This document shows positions 1 to 7,670 of a DNA stretch of 64,000 nucleotides, in pieces. Source of the stretch: Myxococcales bacterium (GTDB lineage Bacteria > Myxococcota > Bradymonadia > UBA7976 > UBA1532); assembly GCA_020633515.1 (NCBI GenBank), contig JACKDM010000019.1, positions 1 to 64,000 of the forward strand, read 5' to 3'. Position 1 is the stretch's first letter. Each line of letters starts with the position of its first letter. The position numbers and the translations under genes are program-made. The notes under the pieces are model-generated. The model worked only from the letters and a program-made list of their open reading frames with translations. It was not told the DNA's origin and did no database searches.

Positions 1-436
1 CCGCCGCCGATCCGGCCGCCGCCGTCACCCGCGCCGCCGCGGCGTCGACCTCGGTGAGCTCGTCACCCCCGGCGGCCCGCGCCGCGCGGCGGGCGGCGGC
101 GTCGGCGAGGGTCTGCTCGACCTGCGCCGCGATGCGGTCGTCGTACTGCTCGACCTGCTCGCCGAGCTGCTTGTCGAGCTCGACCGCTTCGAGCTCGTAC
201 TTGCGCCGCATCGCGTCGAGGTCGCGCGCGTCGACCTTGTTGAGCGCTGCTTCGAACTCGAGATCACGCAGCTCTTCGAGGAGCTGGTCGCGCCGCTGCA
301 GCAAGGTCAACGACTCGTCTTCGACCCGCTGCCACTCCTCGGCGGTCACCACGCCGCTCTCGAAGAGCGGTCGCACCGTCTGGGCGAGCAGGTAGAGCGC
401 GACCAGACCGGCCGCGATGGCGAGGAGCAACAACAT
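1..436 (-). CDS. CcmI-like cytochrome c maturation protein, N-terminal part (runs off window)
   Basis: The frame opens with ATG at 436 and is still open at the window edge, giving about 145 residues. It starts with one membrane segment (MLLLLAIAAGLVALYLLA). A charged, coiled-coil-like region follows, containing LLEELRDLEFEAALNKV and DLDAMRRKYELEAVEL. This resembles the N-terminus of CcmI/CycH, where a membrane anchor is followed by a DLEFD-type helix. It lies 24 bases downstream of ccmF on the same strand, so it is probably the next gene of the ccm operon. In the family, CcmI presents apocytochromes to the heme lyase. The C-terminal half is missing, so TPRs or a zinc ribbon cannot be checked. 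Confidence 0.6.
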   Translation of the reverse strand, partial: MLLLLAIAAGLVALYLLAQTVRPLFESGVVTAEEWQRVEDESLTLLQRRDQLLEELRDLEFEAALNKVDARDLDAMRRKYELEAVELDKQLGEQVEQYDDRIAAQVEQTLADAAARRAARAAGGDELTEVDAAAARVTAAAGSAA

Positions 437-460
437 GGGCGGGATTCCGTTCGGGCTCGA

Positions 461-2890
461 TCAGTCCAGGCGGGCGCGGGCGAGGGCGATCGACTCGGGG
501 GTGCCGTCGGGCGCGTCGCGTTTGCGGGCGCGGCGCGCGGCGGCGAACACCGGGTAGGGCGTGGGCTCGGGCCACACCGCGATGATGACCCCGAGCAGCA
601 GGAAGGCCCCGCCGATCCACATGTGCAGGATCATCGGGTTGTAGTGCGCCATGACCTCGGCCTGGTTGAAGTTCGGGCGGAAGGCGATGAGCGTCGCGTA
701 GACGTTGCCCTTCCAGAGGAACATCTCGTCCTTCTCGGAGGTGACCCGCGACATCTGCACGTTGGCGCCGTGGTAGCTGCGCCGGCTCGGCCACAGCTCG
801 CCGAGCTTCTCGCCGCGGGTGCCCTCGTCTTCGATCTGATAGACCGCGAACTTGCCGAACCACTCGCTGTACTCGCGGTTCTCGACGTGGTCGAAGCCGA
901 GGAACTCGAGCTGCTTGTCTTCGACCGAGTGCACCTCGCCGACCGCGTTGAAGGTCAGGTCCTTCTCGGTCTTGAGGCCGGTGCCGATGAAGCCGAGGAA
1001 GAGGCCGGCGAAGCCGATGTGGGTGATGTAGCCGCCGTAGCGGCGCTTCTGCTTGACCGCGAGGCGACCCATCGCGCGGAAGTAGCCCTCGCCGGTCGAC
1101 TTCGCGCGCACCCGGGCGCCGCGGAGGAACTCGACGACCATCGTGTAGAGCACGAAGAAGACACCCCAGAACCCGAGCAGCGCATAGATGCCGGTGAGCT
1201 CGGCGACGAGCGGGAGCCGGCCGAGCGCGACCTTGCCGAAGGGCACGTCGGTGTTCGCGAGGTGGGTCTTGAGGTGGTAGACGTCGCCGAAGTAGAGCGC
1301 CGCGGTGCCGGCCGTCGCGATGAGCATCGGCAGCACGAAGTTCCGCACGAAGCTCTTCTTGGTCATCTTGCGCCAGGGCACGAGCGGGCCGATGCCCATC
1401 AAGAGCAACAGCGCGAGGCCGCCGGGCACCATCCAGGCGTTGAACCAGGGCGCGGTGTACTTGGTCTTCTGCCAGAAGAACTCGCTGATCTTGCCGCCGA
1501 TGGTGCCGAACATCACCACCCACACCAGCCCGAACAAGAGCAGGTTGTTGAGCAGGAAGATGCCTTCGCGGCTCAGCAGGCTGTCGACCCCGCCGTCTTC
1601 GACGATCTTGGCCTTGCGGTCCCACGCCCAGCGGATGACGACCGCGGCGATCGGGCCGACGATCCAGGCGCCGAGGCAGGCGAGCACGGGTACGAAGAGG
1701 TCGGTCGGGATGAAGCCGTTGGCGCCGAAGACGCGGATGGCGAGCAGCACGAGCAGCACGCCGAGGTTGGCGCAGATCGCGCTGAGCGCGACGCCCTTCC
1801 AGAGCCCGGGGCCGCGGAAGTACGAGAGGAACGGGTCTTCGGGGTGGTCGGGCGAGCGGCCGGCGCGCAGGGTGCCGTCGAGCACGCGCCAGGTGAGCAG
1901 CATCAGCGGGGCGACGGTGAGCACCCCGAGGATGGCGACGAAGTACGCGCCGACGTCGCTCTGCGCGAAGGTGTGCACCGAGTCGATGAGGCCGGAGCGG
2001 GTGAGGAAGGTGCCGAAGACGGTGAGGAAGTAGGTGAAGAGCACGAGGAAGAAGTTCCAGGTGCGGAGCAGCCCGCGGCGCTCCTGGATCATGACCGAGT
2101 GCAGGTAGGCGGTCGCCGCGATCCAGGGCATGAACGAGGCGTTCTCGACGGGATCCCAGCCCCAGAAGCCACCCCAGCCGAGCTCCTGGTAGGCCCACAT
2201 GCCGCCGAAGAGGTTGCCGATCGAGAGGAAGCCCCAGGAGATGACGGCGTAGCCGCGGGTGGTCTTGATCCAGGCGTCGTCGCGGCGGCGGTGGATGAGC
2301 GCGGCGACGGCGAAGGCGAAGGGCACGGTGAACCAGACGTAGCCGGAGAGGATGCTCGGCGGGTGGAAGGTCATCGCCGGGTTCTGGAGGAGGGGCTCGA
2401 GGCCGCGGCCGTTGATGGGGGGCTCGTTGATCGCGAAGCGCTCGAAGGGGTTGGCTTCGATGACCATGAGCACGAGGAAGAAGGCCTGCATGATCATCAG
2501 CGTGGCGATGACGGTGGGCAGGATGTCGCGGTTCTTCTCGCGGTTCTGGCGGATGACGATCGCGGTGCAGACGCCGAGGACGAGCGACCAGAACATGAGC
2601 GAGCCCGCCTGGCCGCCCCAGAAGGCGGCGACCAGGTAGTACCAGGGCATGTTGTTGTCGCTGTACCGGGCGACGTACTTGTTGGCGTAGTCGTGGCTGA
2701 TGAAGGCGTTGACGAGCAGCAGCGAGGCGCACACCAGGATGCCGCAGAGCGCGTAGCCGGCGCGCTCGCCGGCGATGAGGAGCCGGCCGTCGTCGCGGCG
2801 GCGGCCGACGACGCTGGCGAATGTGGAGAAGGCGGCCACGACGATGGCGAGGTGGAGGAGGAAGCTCCCGATCGCGTTCGTGTCGATCAT
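461..2890 (-). CDS. ccmF: Cytochrome c heme lyase subunit CcmF
   Basis: An 809-residue multi-span membrane protein of the heme-handling (WWD) family. The tryptophan-rich motif GWGGFWGWDPVENASF lies at about residues 235-250, and the conserved TFHPPSIL segment at about 172. Many hydrophobic helices and a large periplasmic C-terminal part complete it. In System I, CcmF takes heme from CcmE and attaches it to the CXXCH of apocytochromes. The ATG at 2890 is preferred over in-frame codons further up because GGAG stands nine bases before it and the protein then begins with a hydrophobic helix. It lies 57 bases downstream of ccmE. Confidence 0.95.
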   Translation of the reverse strand: MIDTNAIGSFLLHLAIVVAAFSTFASVVGRRRDDGRLLIAGERAGYALCGILVCASLLLVNAFISHDYANKYVARYSDNNMPWYYLVAAFWGGQAGSLMFWSLVLGVCTAIVIRQNREKNRDILPTVIATLMIMQAFFLVLMVIEANPFERFAINEPPINGRGLEPLLQNPAMTFHPPSILSGYVWFTVPFAFAVAALIHRRRDDAWIKTTRGYAVISWGFLSIGNLFGGMWAYQELGWGGFWGWDPVENASFMPWIAATAYLHSVMIQERRGLLRTWNFFLVLFTYFLTVFGTFLTRSGLIDSVHTFAQSDVGAYFVAILGVLTVAPLMLLTWRVLDGTLRAGRSPDHPEDPFLSYFRGPGLWKGVALSAICANLGVLLVLLAIRVFGANGFIPTDLFVPVLACLGAWIVGPIAAVVIRWAWDRKAKIVEDGGVDSLLSREGIFLLNNLLLFGLVWVVMFGTIGGKISEFFWQKTKYTAPWFNAWMVPGGLALLLLMGIGPLVPWRKMTKKSFVRNFVLPMLIATAGTAALYFGDVYHLKTHLANTDVPFGKVALGRLPLVAELTGIYALLGFWGVFFVLYTMVVEFLRGARVRAKSTGEGYFRAMGRLAVKQKRRYGGYITHIGFAGLFLGFIGTGLKTEKDLTFNAVGEVHSVEDKQLEFLGFDHVENREYSEWFGKFAVYQIEDEGTRGEKLGELWPSRRSYHGANVQMSRVTSEKDEMFLWKGNVYATLIAFRPNFNQAEVMAHYNPMILHMWIGGAFLLLGVIIAVWPEPTPYPVFAAARRARKRDAPDGTPESIALARARLD

Positions 2891-2947
2891 GCGGTCACTC
2901 CAGGTGGGGTCACCCGACCCCATCGGCTCGGGCCGTGGTCGAGGCGG

Positions 2948-3412
2948 TCAGTCGCCGGCGCCGGTCTTGGGGATGTGCTCGGGGTGCTTCGCGCCGTCGC
3001 CGAGCGCCTCGCGGGCCTCGGGGGAGAGGCCGCCTTCGTACTTGGAGGGGCACTTGGCGATGACTTCGGTGGCTTCGAGGGTGCCGTCGGCGCGGCGGAA
3101 GCCTTCGACGACGACCTCGCGGCCCTCGGCGAAGACGTCGGGCATGGGGCCGTCGTAGTAGACGGGCATCGCGGCTTCGCCCTTGGCGGCGGCGATGGAG
3201 AAGCGGTGCTCGGTGCTGCCCTCGGCGGTCTTGTAGGTGCCCGCGACGACGTTGCCTTTGACCCGGATGGGGCGGTCGGGGCTGACGGCGGTCGAGGCGA
3301 CGGCTTCGTCGACCTCCATGAACCACTGCCCGCCCTCGGTCGCGCTCCCGACGAAGAGGTAGAGCAGGCCGACGACGGCCAGGAGCCCCACCACCATGAT
3401 CTTCTCGTTCAT
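2948..3412 (-). CDS. ccmE: Heme chaperone CcmE, cysteine (CxxxY) variant
   Basis: 154 residues: an N-terminal membrane anchor (about 6-22), then the OB-fold with RVKGNVVAGTY and YYDGPMPDVFAEGREVVVEG. CcmE binds heme covalently in the periplasm and delivers it to CcmF. The usual heme-binding HxxxY is here CPSKY (Cys121, Tyr125), so the His is replaced by Cys. Such variants are known from archaea and some delta-proteobacteria with the reduced System I*. The ATG at 3412 follows GGAGGCGAGG and lies downstream of a good -10 box, whereas an in-frame ATG at 3466 lies upstream of that box and is unlikely. Confidence 0.9.
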   Translation of the reverse strand: MNEKIMVVGLLAVVGLLYLFVGSATEGGQWFMEVDEAVASTAVSPDRPIRVKGNVVAGTYKTAEGSTEHRFSIAAAKGEAAMPVYYDGPMPDVFAEGREVVVEGFRRADGTLEATEVIAKCPSKYEGGLSPEAREALGDGAKHPEHIPKTGAGD

Positions 3413-3437
3413 CCTCGCCTCCGCGTGCCGGTCCGCC

Positions 3438-3465
3438 AGTATAACCGGGCGGACGAGCGTGTTCA
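3438..3465 (-). promoter_or_regulatory. Putative sigma70 promoter of ccmE
   Basis: On the minus strand TATACT (3443-3438) matches the -10 box at 5 of 6 positions. It is preceded after 16 bases by the weak -35 TGAACA (3465-3460). It stands about 25 bases before the ccmE start and its ribosome site. In this GC-rich sequence a TATACT is rare and therefore informative. Confidence 0.45.
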
Positions 3466-3498
3466 TCTTCCGTCGTCTTCTCTGCGCTCGGCCGCCGA

Positions 3499-4542
3499 TC
3501 AGCCGCCGAGGCCGGTCATGACCGCGAGCGGGATCGTGGCCGGCGATCCCATCAGGTGCGCCGGGCGCTTGCCTTCGACCGCCTCGCGGATCTGGGCGAT
3601 CAGCACCTCGCGGGGGGCGCCGGCGCGCAGGTTTTGCAAGATCGAGACCTCGCGATCGTCGGCGAGGCAGGCGCGCAGCCCGCCGCGCGCGGTGAGCCGG
3701 GCGCGGTTGCAGGCGGCGCAGAAGCCGTCGTCGCTCATGGGGCTGATGATCCCCAGCTCGCGGCCGGCGGCGGGGCCTTCGGTCACCACCCAGTACTCGG
3801 CGGGGCCGCGGGGCAGGTCGCCGCCGGGGCGGCCGACGTGCCGGAGGGGCAGGGTCGCGCCGAGCTCGGCGAGGATCGCGGGGGTCTCGATGCGGCGCTC
3901 CTCGGCCTGGAAGCCGAGGCCGCCGATGGGCATGAGCTCGATGAAGCGGGGGAGCCAGCCTTCGGCCCAGCAGCGGTGGGCGATGGCGGCGAGCTCGCCG
4001 TCGTTGACGCCGCGGATGACGACGACGTTGACGCGGATCCGCTCGAAGCCGGCGGCGGTGGCGGCGCGGAGGCCGGCGACGACGCGGTCGAGGTCGCCGC
4101 CGCGGGTGATGGCGGCGAAGCGGTCGCGGTCGAAGGTGTCGACGCTGACGTTGAGGACGCGGAGCCCGGCGGCGTGGAGCGCGGCGGCGTGGCGGTCGAG
4201 GAGGTGGCCGTTGGTGGTCATGGCGACCTCGCGGATGCCGGGGGTCTCGGCGATCCAGCCGACGAGGCGGACGAGGTCACGGCGGATGAGGGGCTCGCCG
4301 CCGGTGAGGCGGACGCGCTCGACGCCGAGCTCGGCCATGAGGCGGACGAAGGTGGCGATCTCTTCGAGGGTGAGCACCGCGGCGCGGGCGGTGGGCACGA
4401 AGCCCTCGGCGGGCATGCAGTAGGCGCAGCGGTAGTTGCAGCGATCGGTGACCGAGACGCGCAGGTACTTGATCTTGCGTCGGGATCGGTCGGTCAGCGC
4501 GGGGTCGATGACCGGCAATTCGGCTCTGGGGGTCGACTTCAC
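3499..4542 (-). CDS. moaA: GTP 3',8-cyclase MoaA (molybdenum cofactor biosynthesis)
   Basis: 347 residues from GTG. The radical-SAM cluster CNYRCAYC (Cys35, 39, 42) follows VSVTDR. Near the C-terminus FCAACNRARLTARGGLRACL gives the second cluster (C-x2-C-x13-C), and the protein ends in the Gly-Gly that MoaA needs. It converts GTP to the cyclic precursor of molybdopterin. The chosen GTG at 4542 has GAGGAG just upstream. An ATG at 4701 in the same frame would add 53 Arg/Pro-rich residues, but it overlaps the stop of the short repeat ORF at 4698-4814 (ATGA), so a longer form is possible. ccmE lies 86 bases downstream with its own promoter. Confidence 0.93.
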   Translation of the reverse strand: MKSTPRAELPVIDPALTDRSRRKIKYLRVSVTDRCNYRCAYCMPAEGFVPTARAAVLTLEEIATFVRLMAELGVERVRLTGGEPLIRRDLVRLVGWIAETPGIREVAMTTNGHLLDRHAAALHAAGLRVLNVSVDTFDRDRFAAITRGGDLDRVVAGLRAATAAGFERIRVNVVVIRGVNDGELAAIAHRCWAEGWLPRFIELMPIGGLGFQAEERRIETPAILAELGATLPLRHVGRPGGDLPRGPAEYWVVTEGPAAGRELGIISPMSDDGFCAACNRARLTARGGLRACLADDREVSILQNLRAGAPREVLIAQIREAVEGKRPAHLMGSPATIPLAVMTGLGG

Positions 4543-4697
4543 CGGCTCCTCGTAGCGCGTCGGGCGGCGGCGGGCAAGCGAAGTCGGCCGCCGCGCGCGC
4601 GTACGATGCCGGTCGGGGGCGCGGGGATGCCGCGATCGGCGCAGCGTCGTCGGGTGCGCCGTCTTCGATCCGTCCGGCGGTGGCCGGGCGGCCTCGC

Positions 4698-4814
4698 TCA
4701 TTGTCCTGCCTCGCCGTGCTCGCTCCGCCGCCCTCCGGGCGGGACCTGCGCTTCGTCGGGCTCACGCCCTCCTCGCTCCGGCTCGAGGGGACGGCTTCGC
4801 TGCGCTCGGCTCAC
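4698..4814 (-). repeat. Gene-junction repeat, copy B (38-codon ORF)
   Basis: Begins as GTGAGC on the TGA stop of the TPR gene and ends in TGA overlapping ATG 4701 of the next frame. It reads as 38 codons with PDEAQVPPGGRRSEHG, matching [11 protein letters not shown] of the other copies (15591-15698, 58378-58465, 63062-63195). It contains the palindrome CCGCCC-GGA-GGGCGG shared by all copies. Both its start and stop overlap neighbouring genes, as expected for translational coupling. No known protein family is recognised. Confidence 0.6.
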
Positions 4815-6022
4815 TGCTCGTCGATGGCGGGGAGCGGGGAGGTCTCGACGGAGTCGGGGCCGGCGACGGCGCGGGCGGCGCGGCAGCGGGGGTGGCGGGC
4901 GAGGATCTCTTCGGCGAGCATGGGGATCTCGTCGGTGCGGCCGAGGAGGCGGAGCGCGCGGGTGAGGCCTTCGAAGGCTTCGTCGACGTCGGCGCGGGTG
5001 AGGGTGCGGGCCTCGGCGTCGTCGAGGAGGGCGCGTTCGAAGTGGACGGAGGCGGTCGACGCGTCGCCGCGGCTCATCGCGAGGTTGCCGAGCGCGAGGT
5101 GGGCGCGGCCGTGGCGGCGGTCGAGGCTGATGGCGCGCTCGAGGTCGGCCTTGGCGCGGGCGGGTTCGCCGAAGCGGGTCTGCCAGAGCACGCCGCGGAG
5201 CGCGAGCAGTCCGGCGCGGACGCGGTCGTCGGCGGCGTGGTCGATGCGGTCGTCGAGCAGTCGGCGGAGGCGCTCGATGTCGGGGCGGCGGGGGCGGAGC
5301 GCGAGGAGGGCGTCGGTGGCCTCGACGGCGACGGCCGCGTCGCCGGCCGGATCGGTGAGCGCGCGCTCGTAGGCGTCGGCCGCGGCGGCGTAGTCGCCGA
5401 GGGCGCGGTCGGCGATCTGGGCGCGCTTGAGGAGCAGCGCGGCGCGCTCGGGGCGGGCGCCGATGATGGCGGCGTGGCGTTCGATGACGCCGCAGAGCTC
5501 GACCCAGCGGCGGTCGGTGGCGTAGAGCGACTCGAGGAGCACGTAGGCGCGCACGGTGCGGGGCGCGATGCCGAGCGCGTCTTCGAGGAGGCGGGCGGCC
5601 TCTTCGCGGGCGGTGGGGTCGGCCTTGAGGCGCTCGCTCTCGGCGACGAGGGCTTCGATGATCTCGTCGGCGTCGGCGAGGCCGCGCCAGGCGGGGGCGG
5701 GGAGGGCCGCGGTGTCGGCGGGCGCGGGCGGCGCGGTGACGACGAGCGGGTGCGGGCCGCTGGCGCGGGCGTCGGCGGGGGTGGCGTCGGGGGGGGCGGC
5801 GTCGGGCGGGGTGGCGTCGGCGGGGGTGACGTCGAGCGCGCGGGCGAAGCGGGTCTCGTCGACGGGCGCGTCGCGGCCAGGGTCGGTGTCGCTCTCGTCG
5901 AGCGCGTCGAGCGCGTCGGCGAGCTCGCCGTCGAAGTCGTCGTCGTCGTCGCCGGTGGAGTCGAAGGCGTCGTCGTCGAGCGCAGGGTGGCGGTCGCGGT
6001 CGGCGAGGCTGCGGCGCGGCAT
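4811..6022 (-). CDS. TPR-repeat protein, C-terminal segment of a frameshifted gene
   Basis: 403 residues from an internal ATG, in a clean frame. An Asp-rich low-complexity stretch (LDDDAFDSTGDDDDDFDGELADAL) and an Ala/Pro-rich linker are followed by helical TPR-like units such as AAAADAYERALTDP and ARAKADLERAISLD. It is most likely not a separate gene. The same kind of repeats continue upstream in other frames without stops up to 11140, and the three breaks together restore the starting frame. The stop overlaps the junction repeat that leads to moaA. TPR proteins are protein-binding scaffolds; no specific partner can be named. Confidence 0.6.
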   Translation of the reverse strand: MPRRSLADRDRHPALDDDAFDSTGDDDDDFDGELADALDALDESDTDPGRDAPVDETRFARALDVTPADATPPDAAPPDATPADARASGPHPLVVTAPPAPADTAALPAPAWRGLADADEIIEALVAESERLKADPTAREEAARLLEDALGIAPRTVRAYVLLESLYATDRRWVELCGVIERHAAIIGARPERAALLLKRAQIADRALGDYAAAADAYERALTDPAGDAAVAVEATDALLALRPRRPDIERLRRLLDDRIDHAADDRVRAGLLALRGVLWQTRFGEPARAKADLERAISLDRRHGRAHLALGNLAMSRGDASTASVHFERALLDDAEARTLTRADVDEAFEGLTRALRLLGRTDEIPMLAEEILARHPRCRAARAVAGPDSVETSPLPAIDEQ

Positions 6023-7670
6023 CGCGGTGCCGCGGGCATCGCGGTCGCAGGCGCCGAGGCGTCGCGGTCGCGGGCGCCGAGTTCGTCACGGTCGCGGGCG
6101 CCGCGGTCGGTGAGGCCGCGGGCGCCACGATCATCGTCGTCAGTGAGGCTGCGGGCGCCGCGGTCGCCAGCGCCGCGTCGGCGCCGAGGGTCTGCGGGCC
6201 GCGGCGGCGGATCGCGGCGGTCACCGGCGCGGCACCGCGTATGCCACCGTCCGCGCCGCGCGCATCGGGGCCGATCAGCGTGGCGCTCGGCCTGCCGCCG
6301 GCGCCGTCGGGCGGCGCGCTCCCCTGCCGCGTCGCCGGGCGCCGCCTGGAGCCGCGCGACCTGCGCCGCCGCCGGCGTGCCGTCGAGGTCGTCCGCGGCG
6401 ACCGCCAGCCACCGCTCGGCCGTCGCCCGGTCGCCGAGGCGGGTGATCGCGAGTCGCGCGAGCGCGAGCGCCATCTCACCGCGGTGCGGGCCGGGCAGCG
6501 CGGCCTCGATCTGCCGCCCGCGCACCACGACGAGCGCGGCGACGTCGTCGATGCGGTCGAGGAGCGCGGCGAGGTCGTCGAGGACCTCGACGTTGTCGGG
6601 CCAGGCGGCGAGGCTCGCGTCGAAGAGGCGCCGCGCGCGCCGGGTCTCGCCGAGCTCGGCGGCGACGCGGCCGGCCTCGGCGAGCGCGTTCGAGCGGCGG
6701 ATCGCGTCGACGCCGCCGCCGCCGCGGAGCGCGTCGGCCTGCGCTTCGAGCGCGTCGGCGAGCGCGCGGCGGTCCCCGGCGGCGCGGGCGGCCTCGACCC
6801 AGGCGTCGCAGAGCGCCGGTCGCCGAGGTCGGCGTGGGCCTCGGCGAGCCACGCGAGCGCCTGCGCGGGGTCGGCGGCCGCGACCAGCTCGGCGGCGCGC
6901 CAGCGGCGGTGGCCGGCGTCTTCGGCGCCGAGGCGGGCGAGGTCGTCGACGAGCGCGGCGGCGGCCTCGGCGGGGCGCCCGGCTTCGACGAGCAGCGAGA
7001 CGAAGAGGTCGAGCGCCCGGCCGCTCGTCGGCGCGGCGCGCTCGGCGGCCTCGACGGCCTCGTCGAGCCGGCCGGCGGCGCGCAGGATCGAGGCGCGGAG
7101 CAGGTCGATCTCGGCCGGGTCGCCGCCGGCAGCCTCGCGGCGGTCGTAGAGCGCGAGGAGCCGCGGCCAGTCCTCGCGGATGGCGTGCAGGTCTTCGAGC
7201 GCTTCGAGCGCCTCGCTCCACTCGGGGCCGGCGGGCTCGGCGAGGTCGAGGACCTCTTCGAAGGCGGGCACCGCGCCGTCGGGGTCGTGCAGCCGGTCGC
7301 GGCGCAGCTCGGCGAGCGAGAGCAGCGCGCGGGCGCGCTCGGCGGGCGTGAGCTCACCGGCGAGGCGGGCTTCGATCGCCTCGGCCTCGGCGGCGGCGTC
7401 GCTCGGGTCGAAGGCGAGGCGGCTCATGTCGAGCGGCGGGAGCTCGTCGTCGTCGTCGAGCGGGAGCTCGTCGTCGTCGAGCGCGCGCTCGGCGACCTGC
7501 TCGGGGAGCGGCTCGGGCTCGGGCTCGGGCAGCACGCCGGCCGCGCGCAGCGCCGCGATCGCCTCGTCGTCTTCGGGGAGGAGCGCGTGCAGCGCCGACC
7601 AGCAGTCGACGCCGCGGAGGCGGTGGCGCGCGTCGGCGGTGAGGAGCCGCGCGGCCGAGCGCAGGAGCGC
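6023..7670 (-). pseudogene. TPR-repeat protein, middle part, out of frame with both ends
   Basis: From about 7670 to 6815 the protein sense lies in a second frame (acidic linker PEPEPEPLPEQVAERALDDD, then AERARALLSLAELRRDRLHD repeats). From about 6815 to about 6050 it lies in a third frame (DAWVEAARAAGDRRALADAL, then ARRLFDASLAAWPDNVEVLD). Each change equals loss of one base, at about 7670 (a CGCG run), about 6815 and about 6050, and the three together equal one codon. The stretch at 6050-6260 is low-complexity and its frame is uncertain. Sequencing deletions or a real decaying gene both fit; the absence of stops favours errors. Confidence 0.55.

Noticed and set aside
3466..3466. A longer ccmE starting at ATG 3466
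   Set aside because: It lies upstream of the TATACT -10 box, lacks a ribosome site and adds non-hydrophobic residues before the membrane anchor.
623..4423. A 1,266-codon plus-strand frame opposite ccmF, ccmE and moaA
   Set aside because: The opposite strand carries three clear family genes with motifs and ribosome sites. The plus frame is compositional shadow.
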